Made by a program: the position numbers and the translations under genes. A stretch of 64,000 bases of DNA, taken from Pteria penguin. Taxonomy: Eukaryota > Mollusca > Bivalvia > Pterioida > Pteriidae. The DNA lies in the NCBI GenBank assembly GCA_035048485.1, contig CM068590.1, positions 14,469,798 through 14,533,797 on the forward strand. The letters are read 5' to 3'. The notes under the pieces are model-generated. The model saw nothing but the letters and a program-made list of their open reading frames with translations, had not been told where the DNA came from and did not search any database. Position 1 is the first letter of the stretch. Each line of letters starts with the position of its first letter. This document shows positions 13,427 to 23,940 of this stretch, piece after piece.

Positions 13427-14149
13427 GAAAAGAAAAGAGAAATAAAAATAGAAATAAAAAATTTGTTAAAAGATTAATAAATAAACAAAATAATAACCCC
13501 TCCCCCCAGAAATAGTGCGGTATTAAGTACAGAGAGTGTTAACGTAGAGACCTGGCTCAGATATGTAACATTTACTCGTTTAAATTGAATCCACAAGGAT
13601 AAGAAAGAAAGAACAGAAGTGTATGTTTTTGGTGAGTACAAATATATAGAAACTGAAGTTATATTCAGCTCGCGTCATAATAACAACCATCAAAATTATA
13701 ATGAAAAATTATATAATCTTGACCTTTTTTCTTTCTTTCTTTTTTTTTCTTCTATTTCGTGGAAACTTCATTAATATTTCTAAGAGACAACAGCACAACA
13801 ATAATTTTAACAAGGAAATGCTGGGTCACAGAGACCAGTCGTTTTCCATGTTTTTATCACGGATTCCCACAGAAATTTACGATAAATGCATATTTTGCTA
13901 CATTTATTTCGACTCATAATTACATTTTAGTGTAAACATTGCACAAAATCAAAGGCCCACAAATACTTAAAGTCGTCGAGCGCCATAAATGCATTTATGA
14001 TCATAATTTTATACTTTGTCAACTTGACCTGTGTAATGTGTTTGGTATCAAAACATGTCTGACGTACAAGCACAATAGTAATTATTTCTTTTAATGACAA
14101 AACAAACAAAAAATCAACAAAGTTCGCCGCTTTAGGTTTTACATGTTAT

Positions 14150-14300
14150 GTTGTCATTAAAAGCCCGTTTTACACATGTCGTCAGGCGGGAGCCTCTTTG
14201 CGGCTGCGTTGTACGTGAGCACGTGATCACACCTCGCGACGGTCAAGTTGTCAAGGTTAAGGCGTAGGGACAGAGGTCTGGCGCCAGTCCCCAACTGAAA
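14150..14300. promoter_or_regulatory. Candidate regulatory cluster: E-box, T-box half-site
   Basis: A CpG-containing island in AT-rich DNA holds CACGTG (14220-14225) directly followed by TCACACCT (14227-14234), the consensus T-box half-site, and then CTCGCGA. The juxtaposition near a T-box gene suggests a possible auto-regulatory element. This is inference from motifs only. Confidence 0.3.
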
Positions 14301-14594
14301 ACAATGACCATGTAATGTATCTAACATCCTGTGTGATGTAGAATTAAAGGTTCAATAAAACAGCCAGGGGACCCAGATGAAAAGCTTGGCTGATGGTACC
14401 TATCTAGATTTACTCTGAAAATCGAAAGTCTGGGGGGAAAATGGAAAAAAAGTTCGGACCCCCCCTTTCCATCTTCCTTGTATTACCCAAAGCGATGGCG
14501 AATCCAGCGGCCGGGATTGATAATATATTTTGCTTATTATGACCAAAAATGATTTTAGATAAGTAACAAGAAAAAACCTATATCACACATATTG

Positions 14595-14663
14595 GGCCAC
14601 TTGACTTTTATCAAGTGAAAACACAAAGTGGTATTGTTCCCACTTAATAAAAGCCAAGTGGCC
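14595..14663. repeat. Imperfect hairpin, about 24-bp stem
   Basis: GGCCACTTGACTTTTATCAA pairs with its near reverse complement (about three mismatches) across a 24-base loop. The size resembles a miRNA precursor. However, sequence just after it (CGGAGGACTTCTTATCA near 14718) recurs near 50695, so it is more likely part of a dispersed repeat. Confidence 0.5.
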
Positions 14664-15097
14664 GAAAATGTTTGGACACTGAGTGCTTCTTGTTACATAG
14701 TCAATTCATATTTCTCTTCGGAGGACTTCTTATCATTTCTTGAAAATGATTTTAGTTTCTTCAAATGCACAGTTCAAAATGGGTAAAGTTTTAAGTATTG
14801 GATATCTCTCTTGTGTTGGCTCGTTGATTGAAATTTTGAATCTATACCATGAATGCCTCTTTTGCTGATAAAGCATTTTATACAGTGGACAAATTAACAT
14901 TTGCATTTTTATACAATAAGTAGTCTATTTCTCGTTTAGTGCAGGTAAAATAAGGTCTGTAAAATATATCATTTCAGAATGCATTTTATTCACCGGTGTA
15001 AGAAAGTACGTGTATGGATTTGTATCGATATAAAAAGATAGGAAGAAAGCAAGAACGAAAGAAAAGACAAACAACACTCGTCAAAATGTTAATTTAG

Positions 15098-15379
15098 TTG
15101 ATTGATTGATTGATTTTTGTTAACGTCACACCACGAATATTTCACGTATATGGTGACGGCATCTGCCTGATGCAGGACATACAAATTTTGACCTTTACAA
15201 CGGACCCACCCGAAGCAGCGAGGGATCTTTAACGTGCCATGCATACCACGACACGGGGCCTCGGTTTTTACTGTCTCATCCGAAAGACAGGACACCGGCA
15301 TGACCAGAGCGGGAATCGAACCCCGGCCTCCCGATCAGGAGTCCAGCGCGATACCACTAGCTATAGGCCACGCCGGCTT
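15098..15379 (-). mobile_element. tRNA-headed SINE, family A, with 15-bp target duplication
   Basis: Minus-strand copy closely matching the one at 8079, with tRNA-like head at the right and ATCA tail at the left. It is flanked by an exact 15-bp duplication AAAATGTTAATTTAG at 15083-15097 and 15380-15394. That is the signature of target-primed reverse transcription and indicates a fairly young insertion. Confidence 0.97.
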
Positions 15380-16013
15380 AAAATGTTAATTTAGTATTAC
15401 GTATACGTAATTTCATTATGAACTTTATATGTGATAATAAAATTTGATTCAAGAATCATAAATATTCTTAGTTTTGATTGATTTTCTCACAATATTTAGA
15501 ATTTATTTGCAGTATAATATAACCATCGACCTCATTCAACCATTCAATAAAAATATCCAGATTTAATTTTTGTGTGTGTGTGTGTGTGTGAAAAAAAATC
15601 CACAATGACCACCATAACACACATGAAATGTACATGTCTTTAGTGTCCAGCAAGCAATATTAGCATTTGTACAATGTTCACGTCCCAGTCAGACAAAAAC
15701 TTGGCGCCACTGAATTGTGTCCGGTCATCACAGAGTGACATTTCGACCTGTCCGAGGTGCGAATACAACTTGTGTCCACTCGCACCAAAGCTTTTCCGCT
15801 TTCTGAGACTCGTATAGAGTGATTTACATTAAAATGTATGTTAAAAAGTATGTAATGTGTCGGACCTTCAGACGATGTTCTTGTCTTAGTTTAGGATAAA
15901 GACGAACAAGACATTTCGAGGGTTTTTTTCCTGGACAAATATATGGTCATTTAATCCAGGAAGATAATTTTGTTTCCGTTTTGATTAGGGGTTTCTTCTT
16001 ATTCGAGGACAAG

Positions 16014-16738
16014 GGCGTATACACCAAAGAAAAAAGAAAGATATTCAACAATTTTGGAAGCAAAATTACCACCGATTCAGACACTCGTTTCGGCCATTGA
16101 AATCGGGAATTTGCACAATTTCAGCTCAGTGCCACATAGTTCGACATCGGAACTAATACCTTACATAATGCATTTGTCAATCCATGCTCATTATCCTGTA
16201 TTTCAAGAGCGATTTATCCGCGTCCCTTTACTGAACTTGTTGAAGAATCTATGTACGAATTTGACCTTCACCTTCGGAAGACTCCGCTATGAATAACGTG
16301 TCAAACTCAAATTAGATATTCAATTGGCAGTTTTTTCAGAAACTATATTAGTATGAATAAAACAAAATTTTCTGTGTATTTTATGTTTTACTTTTTGCTT
16401 GCAGTCAATATTTACAGTGGAAAGTATGAACAAGTACGGTAACTCTACTTTCATATTCCCGTTATGACGCGCAGCGCTTCCGAAGGTGAAGGTCAAATTC
16501 GTACATAGAGTCTTCAAAAAGTTCGGTAAAGGGACGCGGATAAATCGCACTTGAAATACGTGATAATGGGCATGGATTAACAAATGCACTGTGTAAGTAA
16601 TTAGTTCCGATGTCGTACTATGTGGTACTGAGTTGAAATTGTGCAGTTCCCGATTTCAATGGCCGAAACGAGTGTCTGAATCGGTGGTAATTTTGCTTCC
16701 AAAATCGTTGTATACCTTTCTTTGTTCTTTGGTGTATA
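16014..16738. mobile_element. Fold-back element with roughly 270-bp inverted arms
   Basis: The left arm (about 16014-16283) and right arm (about 16455-16738) are reverse complements at high identity, from GTATACACCAAAG to the middle, with a loop of about 170 bases. The arms carry parts of the same frame (the residues RFIRVPL and NLTFTFG appear in both), broken by a one-base indel. I do not recognise the peptide. It is either a non-autonomous fold-back transposon or two opposed copies of one repeat. Confidence 0.8.
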
Positions 16739-17209
16739 CCCCTGTAGGGGCATAAATGATGTTTGTTGTGGACATACAGAGCTTCAAATACCTGTGATGT
16801 CGTTATACATGTACGTATATCAGTCTAGATCGATTTCTGTTGTTCAGCTTCTCGCCTGCTTGGCACATTTTTTACATTGGCCGATCACAGGAGGAAGGGT
16901 TTTCTATTGTATAGAACCTTCTTTTCGTCTGAGATATTACGGAAAAGTAATTTCTTGCTAAATCTAATGCATACTCTACTGGGTCTGCTCGTGGCAAAAA
17001 TCTTACACATTGGCCATAACATATGTACAGTGAGAGATAGGGCTTTGATATTGAACATGCGCATTCCTTGTTTTAGTACCTTCTTGTTGAAAGCATAAAG
17101 TTTGACTTTGTGGACCTGACAGTGATTTTTGACCAATATCTCAAAACTTTAAAATAGACTGTCGTCTGGGGGTATCAGTGTATCGCAAACACAATAGAAA
17201 CAGAAATAT
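16739..17209. other. Intergenic, no gene seen
   Basis: Between the fold-back element and a SINE. Overlapping short frames on both strands have no family match. Confidence 0.4.
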
Positions 17210-17450
17210 GGCATCGTCGTAGTACGATTGATAAGATGCTTGACTTGGAGACCAGAGGACCTGGGTTCGAGTCCCGCCGGTGGTTCGTCAGGTAGACGTG
17301 ACACTTAATTGATCATGTGACTACTTTGGCTAGATCGTATTGTATAGGTCTAAATTTCTGTGCACTGTATCAGGCAGGTGCCGTCACCATATACGCTGTA
17401 TGTTGCAATAGTCTTGGTGTGAGGTGAAACAGAAATCATACAAACAAACA
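17210..17450 (+). mobile_element. Diverged SINE, family A
   Basis: tRNA-like head with B box GGTTCGAGTCC, then the family tail block (CAGGTGCCGTCACCATATACG, followed by a GTGTGAGGTGAAAC-type end). It is more diverged than the 8079 and 15098 copies. Confidence 0.75.
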
Positions 17451-18524
17451 GACAAGCAAACGAAAACATGACAAAAGTGTGCTAATGGGGAAAGAGAGCC
17501 GGCGAGGAGAAGGCAGAGGGTGGGATGGATCCTAATACCGTAACATCCTGGATCACGCAATAGGTAAGACTGAAAACCATTCTTACAAGTTGTAATTATT
17601 GCCTGAGGTGACCAGGCCCTCAAACATTACATACATGTAGTGTTTCCATATGAATCGAACCATGATCACCCGCGCCCAGGGCAGAGCGCTCAATAGGCAC
17701 ATGAATTCCGAACCTTTTCTTATGGACAAAACATGTACAGAGGAAGTAATTGAAACTTCCTAGATCTGCACTGGATTTTATTTTGTAGCCATTAAATAAA
17801 TATCAAGGTACAAAGTCGTAACAACGATGTGTTTCTTTATGGAAAATTTTCAGTTGGAGTATTTTGATACAGAATAAATATACACATCGATGTGAAAATG
17901 GAACCAACAGTAAAGGTGTTTATTTTTACAAGCCAGTATAACGTTTTATCAGTTTAAACATTTCCCAATCCTTAGTCAATATAATTTACGAGATCGAGTT
18001 TCCAAAAGATTTTTATCCTTTCTATATGGATACGTGATTCATGGCGATTTTCACAAATATTCAGGAAAATTACTCCAGGACTGGGAGTTTTGAGCGCAGA
18101 GGACATCGACGCAAGGATTTAAAACAATTAAAGGATTATTAACGCCTGAATGAATATGTTTGAAGTCCATTACTGCTTGACAAAGGTGCCAATGATTTTA
18201 AGCAGGCGATCCATCAATATTGTTGTGCATCGCAAACCCTCTAAACCGTTTCCGTAATGGCTCCGGATTTGATATTTCCTTTTTATCCCGTTGCGAAAGC
18301 AAGGTTACCTTAAAAGTGTTTAGTGGCCCCAAGGGGTGCATACATCTCATAAAGAAATATATGCTCCTGAACACAAGAATTGTATTACAAGTCACGAAGT
18401 GAGAGGTGCTGAAATATTTGGAAACGGAATTTGAGAAACTGTTTCAATTAAATAATAAATTCCGGACCGTGATTTAAAGAGGAAACACTGGGCAAATTTA
18501 CAGTTTGAGACGTTCCCTGGAGAT
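17451..18524. other. Intergenic, no gene seen
   Basis: AT-rich, with no repeat family or coding region that I can support. Confidence 0.4.
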
Positions 18525-18579
18525 TACAACGACGACATCATGTTACTTAAACCGGACATAAAAGCCGTGGTGTACTCAA

Positions 18580-18675
18580 AACTAAATGTCACGTGATGGT
18601 TGTCTGTTTGCTCCGTGCGAAGTATGGTTACTGAGCGTCTGCCAGAGCCGTCAAGTAATTCTCGCGAGATCTCGT
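18580..18675. promoter_or_regulatory. Candidate promoter-like motif pair
   Basis: A palindromic TCACGTGA E-box (18589-18596, USF/MITF type) lies about 65 bases from a perfect TCTCGCGAGA (18660-18669), the element bound by BANP at vertebrate CpG-island promoters. Frames of 79 codons (plus) and 102 codons (minus) overlap it. Neither is recognisable, so any transcript is unproven. Confidence 0.3.
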
Positions 18676-19009
18676 TGGAGACGTACAGTGACAAAACTAA
18701 TTTGGCATTGTTTACAAAGCTCACTGAATTATTTGGAAAGAACTTAAGTAGATTTAGACCTGTGATCAACTGTTTGGTTACCATGATTTCAAATCCCTTA
18801 GCAACTTCTTTGAAACCGGAAACGTCATGCAAAGAATAAAATCAAAGAAGACTGTCTCTGACGCTCTTAATTTTTTTTATACTTTCTTTTTCTCTGAGTA
18901 AGTATGGATTTTGAAACTATTGATTGTTTCAATAATGTGCCTTTACTTCTGGACTAGTACTAATCATATGTTTTTGTTTAAGGAAATCGACTTTTTCGTT
19001 ATGCTATCT

Positions 19010-19172
19010 TATGGTTTTTGTTGTTGTTTGGGGTTTTTATTTTTTTGGGGGGGGGGGGTGTTTTTTGTGGGTTTTGGGTGGGGGTTTTCTTTTTTGTTTT
19101 CGTTTGGTTTATTATTTTTATTTTTATTATTATTGTTTGGGGAGGGGGGGGTTGTTTTTGGGTTTTTTTAGG
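19010..19172 (+). repeat. G/T-rich low-complexity tract
   Basis: A strand-asymmetric run of T and G blocks, including a 12-G stretch near 19047-19058. It could form G-quadruplexes on the plus strand. Overlapping frames rich in Phe, Gly and Trp are artefacts. Confidence 0.9.
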
Positions 19173-19344
19173 AATAATACCCAAACTTATTCTGGCAATC
19201 TAGACGAGATATTTCGACACTGAAGGTAAATTTTTCAGAAAACGTGTTATAATGAAAATCCATACAAAAGGATTTAAGGAACTGAACAGTTGATATTTGA
19301 TGTACATGTGTTCAAGACACTTTAAAAAATTACATATCGTTAGT

Positions 19345-19614
19345 TTTTGAGCGAGTCGTCATCGGAAATCATGTGGATGCAGTGCTCGGCTCGTGATCGA
19401 AAGGTTCGACTCCTGTCGTGGGCACACCGGTGTTTTGTCTTCCGGATGAGACAATAAAACCGAGGCCCATGTCACTGTAAGCATGGCACATAAAAGATCC
19501 CTTACTGCTTCGGTTTGGTCAGTTTCAAAGGTACAAACTTCTCTGCAATGCATCAGATGCCGTCACCATATTCGTAAAATAATCATGGAGTGACGTAAAA
19601 TATTAATGAATCAA
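19345..19614 (+). mobile_element. Diverged SINE, family A
   Basis: Decayed head with GGTTCGACTCC, then GGATGAGACAATAAAACCGA, GGCACATAAAAGATCCCT and the CAGATGCCGTCACCATAT block, ending near AATGAATCAATC. Confidence 0.85.
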
Positions 19615-20723
19615 TCATCTACGTCAAATATGGACGTAAAGCTAGCACCCACCTCTATGGTTGGTCAGGCATGTCTCGGGTCGCCATTTTCTTATATGGT
19701 TTCTAGGCCAATGGTAGGATATCTATGTTAAAAATGATACAAGTTAACAATCCGAGCTTCACAAATATATGTAAAAATCGGTGAATTTAAAGTGAAATTA
19801 AGTCAAGAACGAGTAATGCACAGAAGTATACAGCAGTTTCGAGTTTTGAAAACTCGAACAAATTATGGACCGTGATGGCCTCAAGTTTTCTTTCCAGTAT
19901 AATTCTGATGTATATATTTTTGCCTCTTTTGACGGAAAAGTGCAAAAATGATGAAACCCCAGCAATAAAAACTAATTCTATTACAAGTTTGTTTGCGTTG
20001 GCGTAACAGAAACAAACTTGAAAATAAATGCAAATAATATCTCTAAACAAAGTTGTTGTATTTAATGTTCCCTTCAGTACTCGATTATATCGATATGACG
20101 ATAATTCACTCAGCTATTTTTGGAAAGATTCGGCAAACATCGTTAGAAGATTTTACTGTGATGATTGAACCTGTACTCGACCATGTAGGGGAGGAGTTTT
20201 TTTTAATGATAAGAGGAATGAAGTTCAAATCGGAAATCCTTTTTTTCTGGGGTTTTGAACTCGAAATCTTTCCTCCTTGACCCGAATGCTCGTACTGCTT
20301 TAACTAATCTTTCGAACAAAAAAGAAAAGCAATGCACCCGTTTGACCTTCAAAAATAACATGTTCAATATAGACAAAATTGAATAAAGAATCTTGTAAAT
20401 GTTACTTTAAAATCTTTAATTATACAGTGTTAGAATTTTTAAATGTACATTTGAAGAGGTAGTAATGACAGTGCTCAAGTACAGGCTTAAAAATGAACTC
20501 GGATATAGATGTGATTTCTTTAACTGGCAGTACTCTCTCAAGAACAACTTCATTCATTTGTCAAACCTTTATTGGCTTAAAGTCTGTACTTTACTCATTA
20601 ACATGCGGGATAATTGCACATAATATAGTTGTAGTAGATATCAATTATCCCTCGAACATAAAAGAGGTAACGACGGGAAGAAAGTACGATCTTGGTTAAT
20701 TAGTCAATTGCGGGGCTTGAAAA
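19615..20723. other. Intergenic, no gene seen
   Basis: AT-rich. Frames of 75 and 68 codons on the plus strand match no family I recognise. Confidence 0.4.
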
Positions 20724-21036
20724 AAAAGACAAGATGTGTTTGTGAAACACCAATGTCCCCGTGGCAACAAAGTGTCCATATAAGGCAAATTTTGAGATGT
20801 GGATCAAAGGTCATGGTCAAGGTCTCGAGGTCAGAAACCTTGGAATGATTTGAAAGGGCGTTATTGTGGGGTATACATGCCAAATATAAAGTCTCTATCT
20901 CTCACGGTTCAAGAGATACGGTGAAGGTTAAAGTTGACAACAGACAGACAAATAAACACACACACAAAAACAAATAAATAAACAGACAGAGAGCACAAAA
21001 CAATATGCCCCGATCTATCCATCCGGGGGCATAAAA
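20724..21036 (+). repeat. Dispersed repeat, GTGTTTGTGAAACAC type
   Basis: Begins near GTGTTTGTGAAACACCAATG, continues with a GGTCAAGGTC-type region and AAATATAAAGTCTCTATC, then a CAGACAGACAAA tract. It ends ATGCCCCGATC...ATCCGGGGGCATAAAA, a short inverted pair. A second copy lies at 34728-34990 and a worn one at 35695-35965. No coding capacity; class unknown. Confidence 0.8.
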
Positions 21037-21654
21037 ACGCAGAGCGTTTAACTTACACGTTTGTGTGGCTGTAATACTTTCTATACAGTATTGTTCAACT
21101 TCATTCCACATATGTAGTGTGTTGAAATGTTAACGCATTGTTTGTATGTTTGAAACATTCATTCTTTTCGGGTGTGGTTTGCCAAACAGGAGTCGCTCAC
21201 TCACCCAGGCACCTGACCTCGGACTTTGATTTTCATGGATGAATGTTCAGTGCGGTCGGTTGTTGTATATTTGACAGCGATATGATGTCAGTTCCCTTCG
21301 TATATATTTTGCATTACATCATTTTTTTAAAACAAAATTGATTTTTTTCCTCAAAATCTGAAAAATGGAATATCATCAAAATTTAAAGTAACAAAGTTGT
21401 TTTACATGTATAAAGGGGAGATTGGTCTCCCATTAATAACCCCCACCCTGCCCCAGATTTCCGAGCGTTATTCCACATTTCCTCATTCCTGAGTGTACTT
21501 TTGAAACGCAGATGTTAGCTGAAGAACAGTGTTTTAGTCCAAAATATATCCATTTGTTTGAGGCAACTTAGTATAATGAAAAAAGGGCAGATAACTTAGA
21601 ATTTGTTTTTATTAATATCATTATTTAAAACAATATGATTTGTACCATTAAATG

Positions 21655-21890
21655 ATTTGTTTTTTCTCAAGTATTGTCCAAATGGTTTTACCACTCAAAA
21701 TTAATGATTTGAAAAAAAAAAAATCAGCGGACACTAGTCACTTACACGTTCATAAAACATGTTTTCATACCGCAGTTCTGAATGCTTGCTACACGACAGC
21801 ATTTCTTTTGGACACGGAAATAAGTCAGAGAGATAAGTTATATAGCATATGAACCGATGTTTGCAAAATTCTCTCTGCCAAACTTAATTA
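21655..21890 (-). repeat. Dispersed repeat C (inverted partner of 55410-55640)
   Basis: TTTGCAAAATTCTCTCTGCC and CAAGTATTGTCCAAATGG at opposite ends are reverse complements of matching strings in BCAS3 intron DNA at 55410-55640. The two copies share about 230 bases at moderate identity. Neither has coding capacity. Confidence 0.75.
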
Positions 21891-23160
21891 CTTTTATCAG
21901 ACATTTGATCTATGTATAAAAATGGTATTTGCATACTGAAAGTAGAGAATATAGCTTATATGGCTTCAACAAAGTATGTACTTCCTAAACCAGATTTTAT
22001 TTTCTAGGTCTTGTCCCGAGTCTCGTTTTAAGTAACGAACATGACAAACTTCGTGGAAGATGAATGGAGACCTTTCGTATTCTTTTGTTTTCTTTTGATC
22101 TTTTCAGTGACCAATGATTCCAATATAATTCCCAGCATCGCGTATTCCGCTACCTTTTAACCGTAATTGTGCGCATTACTTTGTTCTAAAATTCCGCTCC
22201 AAGTCCGTTCATTATAATTTTATTGCAAATTGTAGCAAAAGATGACAGTAATTTTATGTATCGTTACGTCAAGCTTAAATTTTACTCAAAACTTTGTCGA
22301 CGAGTGCACATTTTGATGCTTTTATAGTTCATAATAATGATGGAAGCATGCAAATTAGAACAAGTTACTTTCAGTGTTTCCTTGCAAAATTATGAACCAG
22401 ATCGTTTTTAAATTTCTTAATAACGACATCTTGATGGATAAACCAAGACAGCCTACGAATTTGATAGCGGATTTTGAAATCCATTAAGGAGTTTTTCGGC
22501 AATTAGACGGCATGTATCTATTTTACAGATTTTATTTGATAAAACGAAAAAAAGATTTTACGATTAAATATTGGTGATTTTAATGATATATTATCCCGAA
22601 GATAATGATATGTGCTGTAAATGCACGGGCGGTCGATTGATTAATTGCTTCCGTTATGCTAGGAAACTTTACTTTTCATGTTGGAAAAAGGGGGGGGGGT
22701 GTTGCAGGCAGATTTTTATTTAGGAAACCCGAGTACCCAAAGAGAAACGCCACACTTGGACAGGCATACATACTGTCATACAGAGTTTTCCATTGTGATA
22801 TCACACTACTAGCTTTAAGCGCCATGTTGGATTACAACTGTCAGACTTTTTCCATTTCTACAATGTAAATCTCATCAAGTTTTAGAGAAATTTACAAAAT
22901 ATAAAGGCAGATTTTGTGACTTTAGTCTCAATTACTCAGTTAATATAATCAATTAGCTGAAAAGTTTAAATAAAACATTTACATATATATATGATGTGAT
23001 AATATAACAAAATTTAAATTAAATCAAGCAGTTTTCTATGGGCAGGGATGGATAAAGTCCGAAAGTTGTAGTACAATGAGGGAGATAACTCTAGCCAATT
23101 TGAGGAAACAGGGTTGAATAAGAACGCAGTATACTAACTGATCTTTTAAACTAAATGACA
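21891..23160. other. Intergenic, no gene seen
   Basis: AT-rich. It includes a G run at 22690-22698 and one GGGAGATAACTCT motif near 23080, a string recurring in several repeats of this window. Confidence 0.4.
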
Positions 23161-23452
23161 AGTGGCGTAGCCCAGTTGGTAGCGCATTTGGCTTAAAGCC
23201 GAGAATTTCCGGGCTCGAGTCTCACCTGGAGCTCGTCCACATACTGCCATTTGGAAGAAACGGTAACAAACCGAGGTCTTATTAGACAACAACAAATTTA
23301 TTCTCATATTTGAACATAAAATTACAGTGTAGATGTGGCACATAAAAGATTCCACACTGCATTGGGTAGGTTCGTTGTATAGGAATTGATGTGCACTGTC
23401 TTCGGCAGATGCCGTCACCATATAAAGAAATAATCTTAGCGTAACGTAATAC
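23161..23452 (+). mobile_element. SINE, family A variant with distinct tRNA head
   Basis: The head GTGGCGTAGCCCAGTTGGTA with GGGCTCGAGTCTC is a different tRNA-like 5' part joined to the family A tail (GGCACATAAAAGATTCCACA, then CAGATGCCGTCACCATAT). This suggests exchange of heads among related SINEs. Confidence 0.75.
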
Positions 23453-23649
23453 AAGAAAAAATTACTGCAACCCAGAGTTAACGGGGATGGGGAATGTTGT
23501 TGTTGTCAAGCCTAGAGTTCACAAAGGGGAGAGGCTATGGCAATTTCACAGACAATGATTACTAAGTTAAAATATTTGTAATTTAAGAAAACCTCGATTT
23601 GCAAAATATGATTAAAATATAATTTAATTTGATATTGCTTTCTGTCTGT

Positions 23650-23940
23650 CTGTTATTGTTTTACATCGCTCCAAAATTATTGCACTTATCTGATGGCGGC
23701 ATCTGGCTGATGTATTGCTTCAAAATTATGTCATTTGCCAAGGACCCACCAGAAGAAGTGAGAGATCTTTGACGTGTCAACGTATACCGTGACAGAAGGC
23801 CTCGGTTTATATTATCTCATCCGAAAGACAGAGGAAGATAAATCACCTTGGTAAAGTTCGTCCGCGCTAACAGCCGGAGTCGAACTCGGGTCCTAAGATT
23901 TGAGGTACAGAGTTACGCAACTAGACAAACGTGCTCCTAT
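23650..23940 (-). mobile_element. Diverged SINE, family A
   Basis: Minus-strand copy with the body block (GACGTGTCAACGTATACCGT, CTCATCCGAAAGACAG) and a B-box-like GAGTCGAACTC at the right. Confidence 0.75.

Larger units (their letters stand above)
10947..15097. other. Intergenic, mostly non-repetitive
   Basis: This is the longest stretch of the intergenic region without recognisable mobile elements. It contains homeodomain-like ATTA/TAAT clusters near 11260-11330 and 12490-12660, a CTCGCGAGAT string near 11679-11688, and the motif cluster at 14150-14300. No coding region is seen. It is the most plausible home for TBX2/3 enhancers, but that is inference. Confidence 0.4.

Noticed and set aside
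18524..18832. 102-codon minus-strand frame overlapping a 79-codon plus-strand frame
   Set aside because: Opposed frames over the same DNA, neither recognisable. Kept only as a motif cluster.
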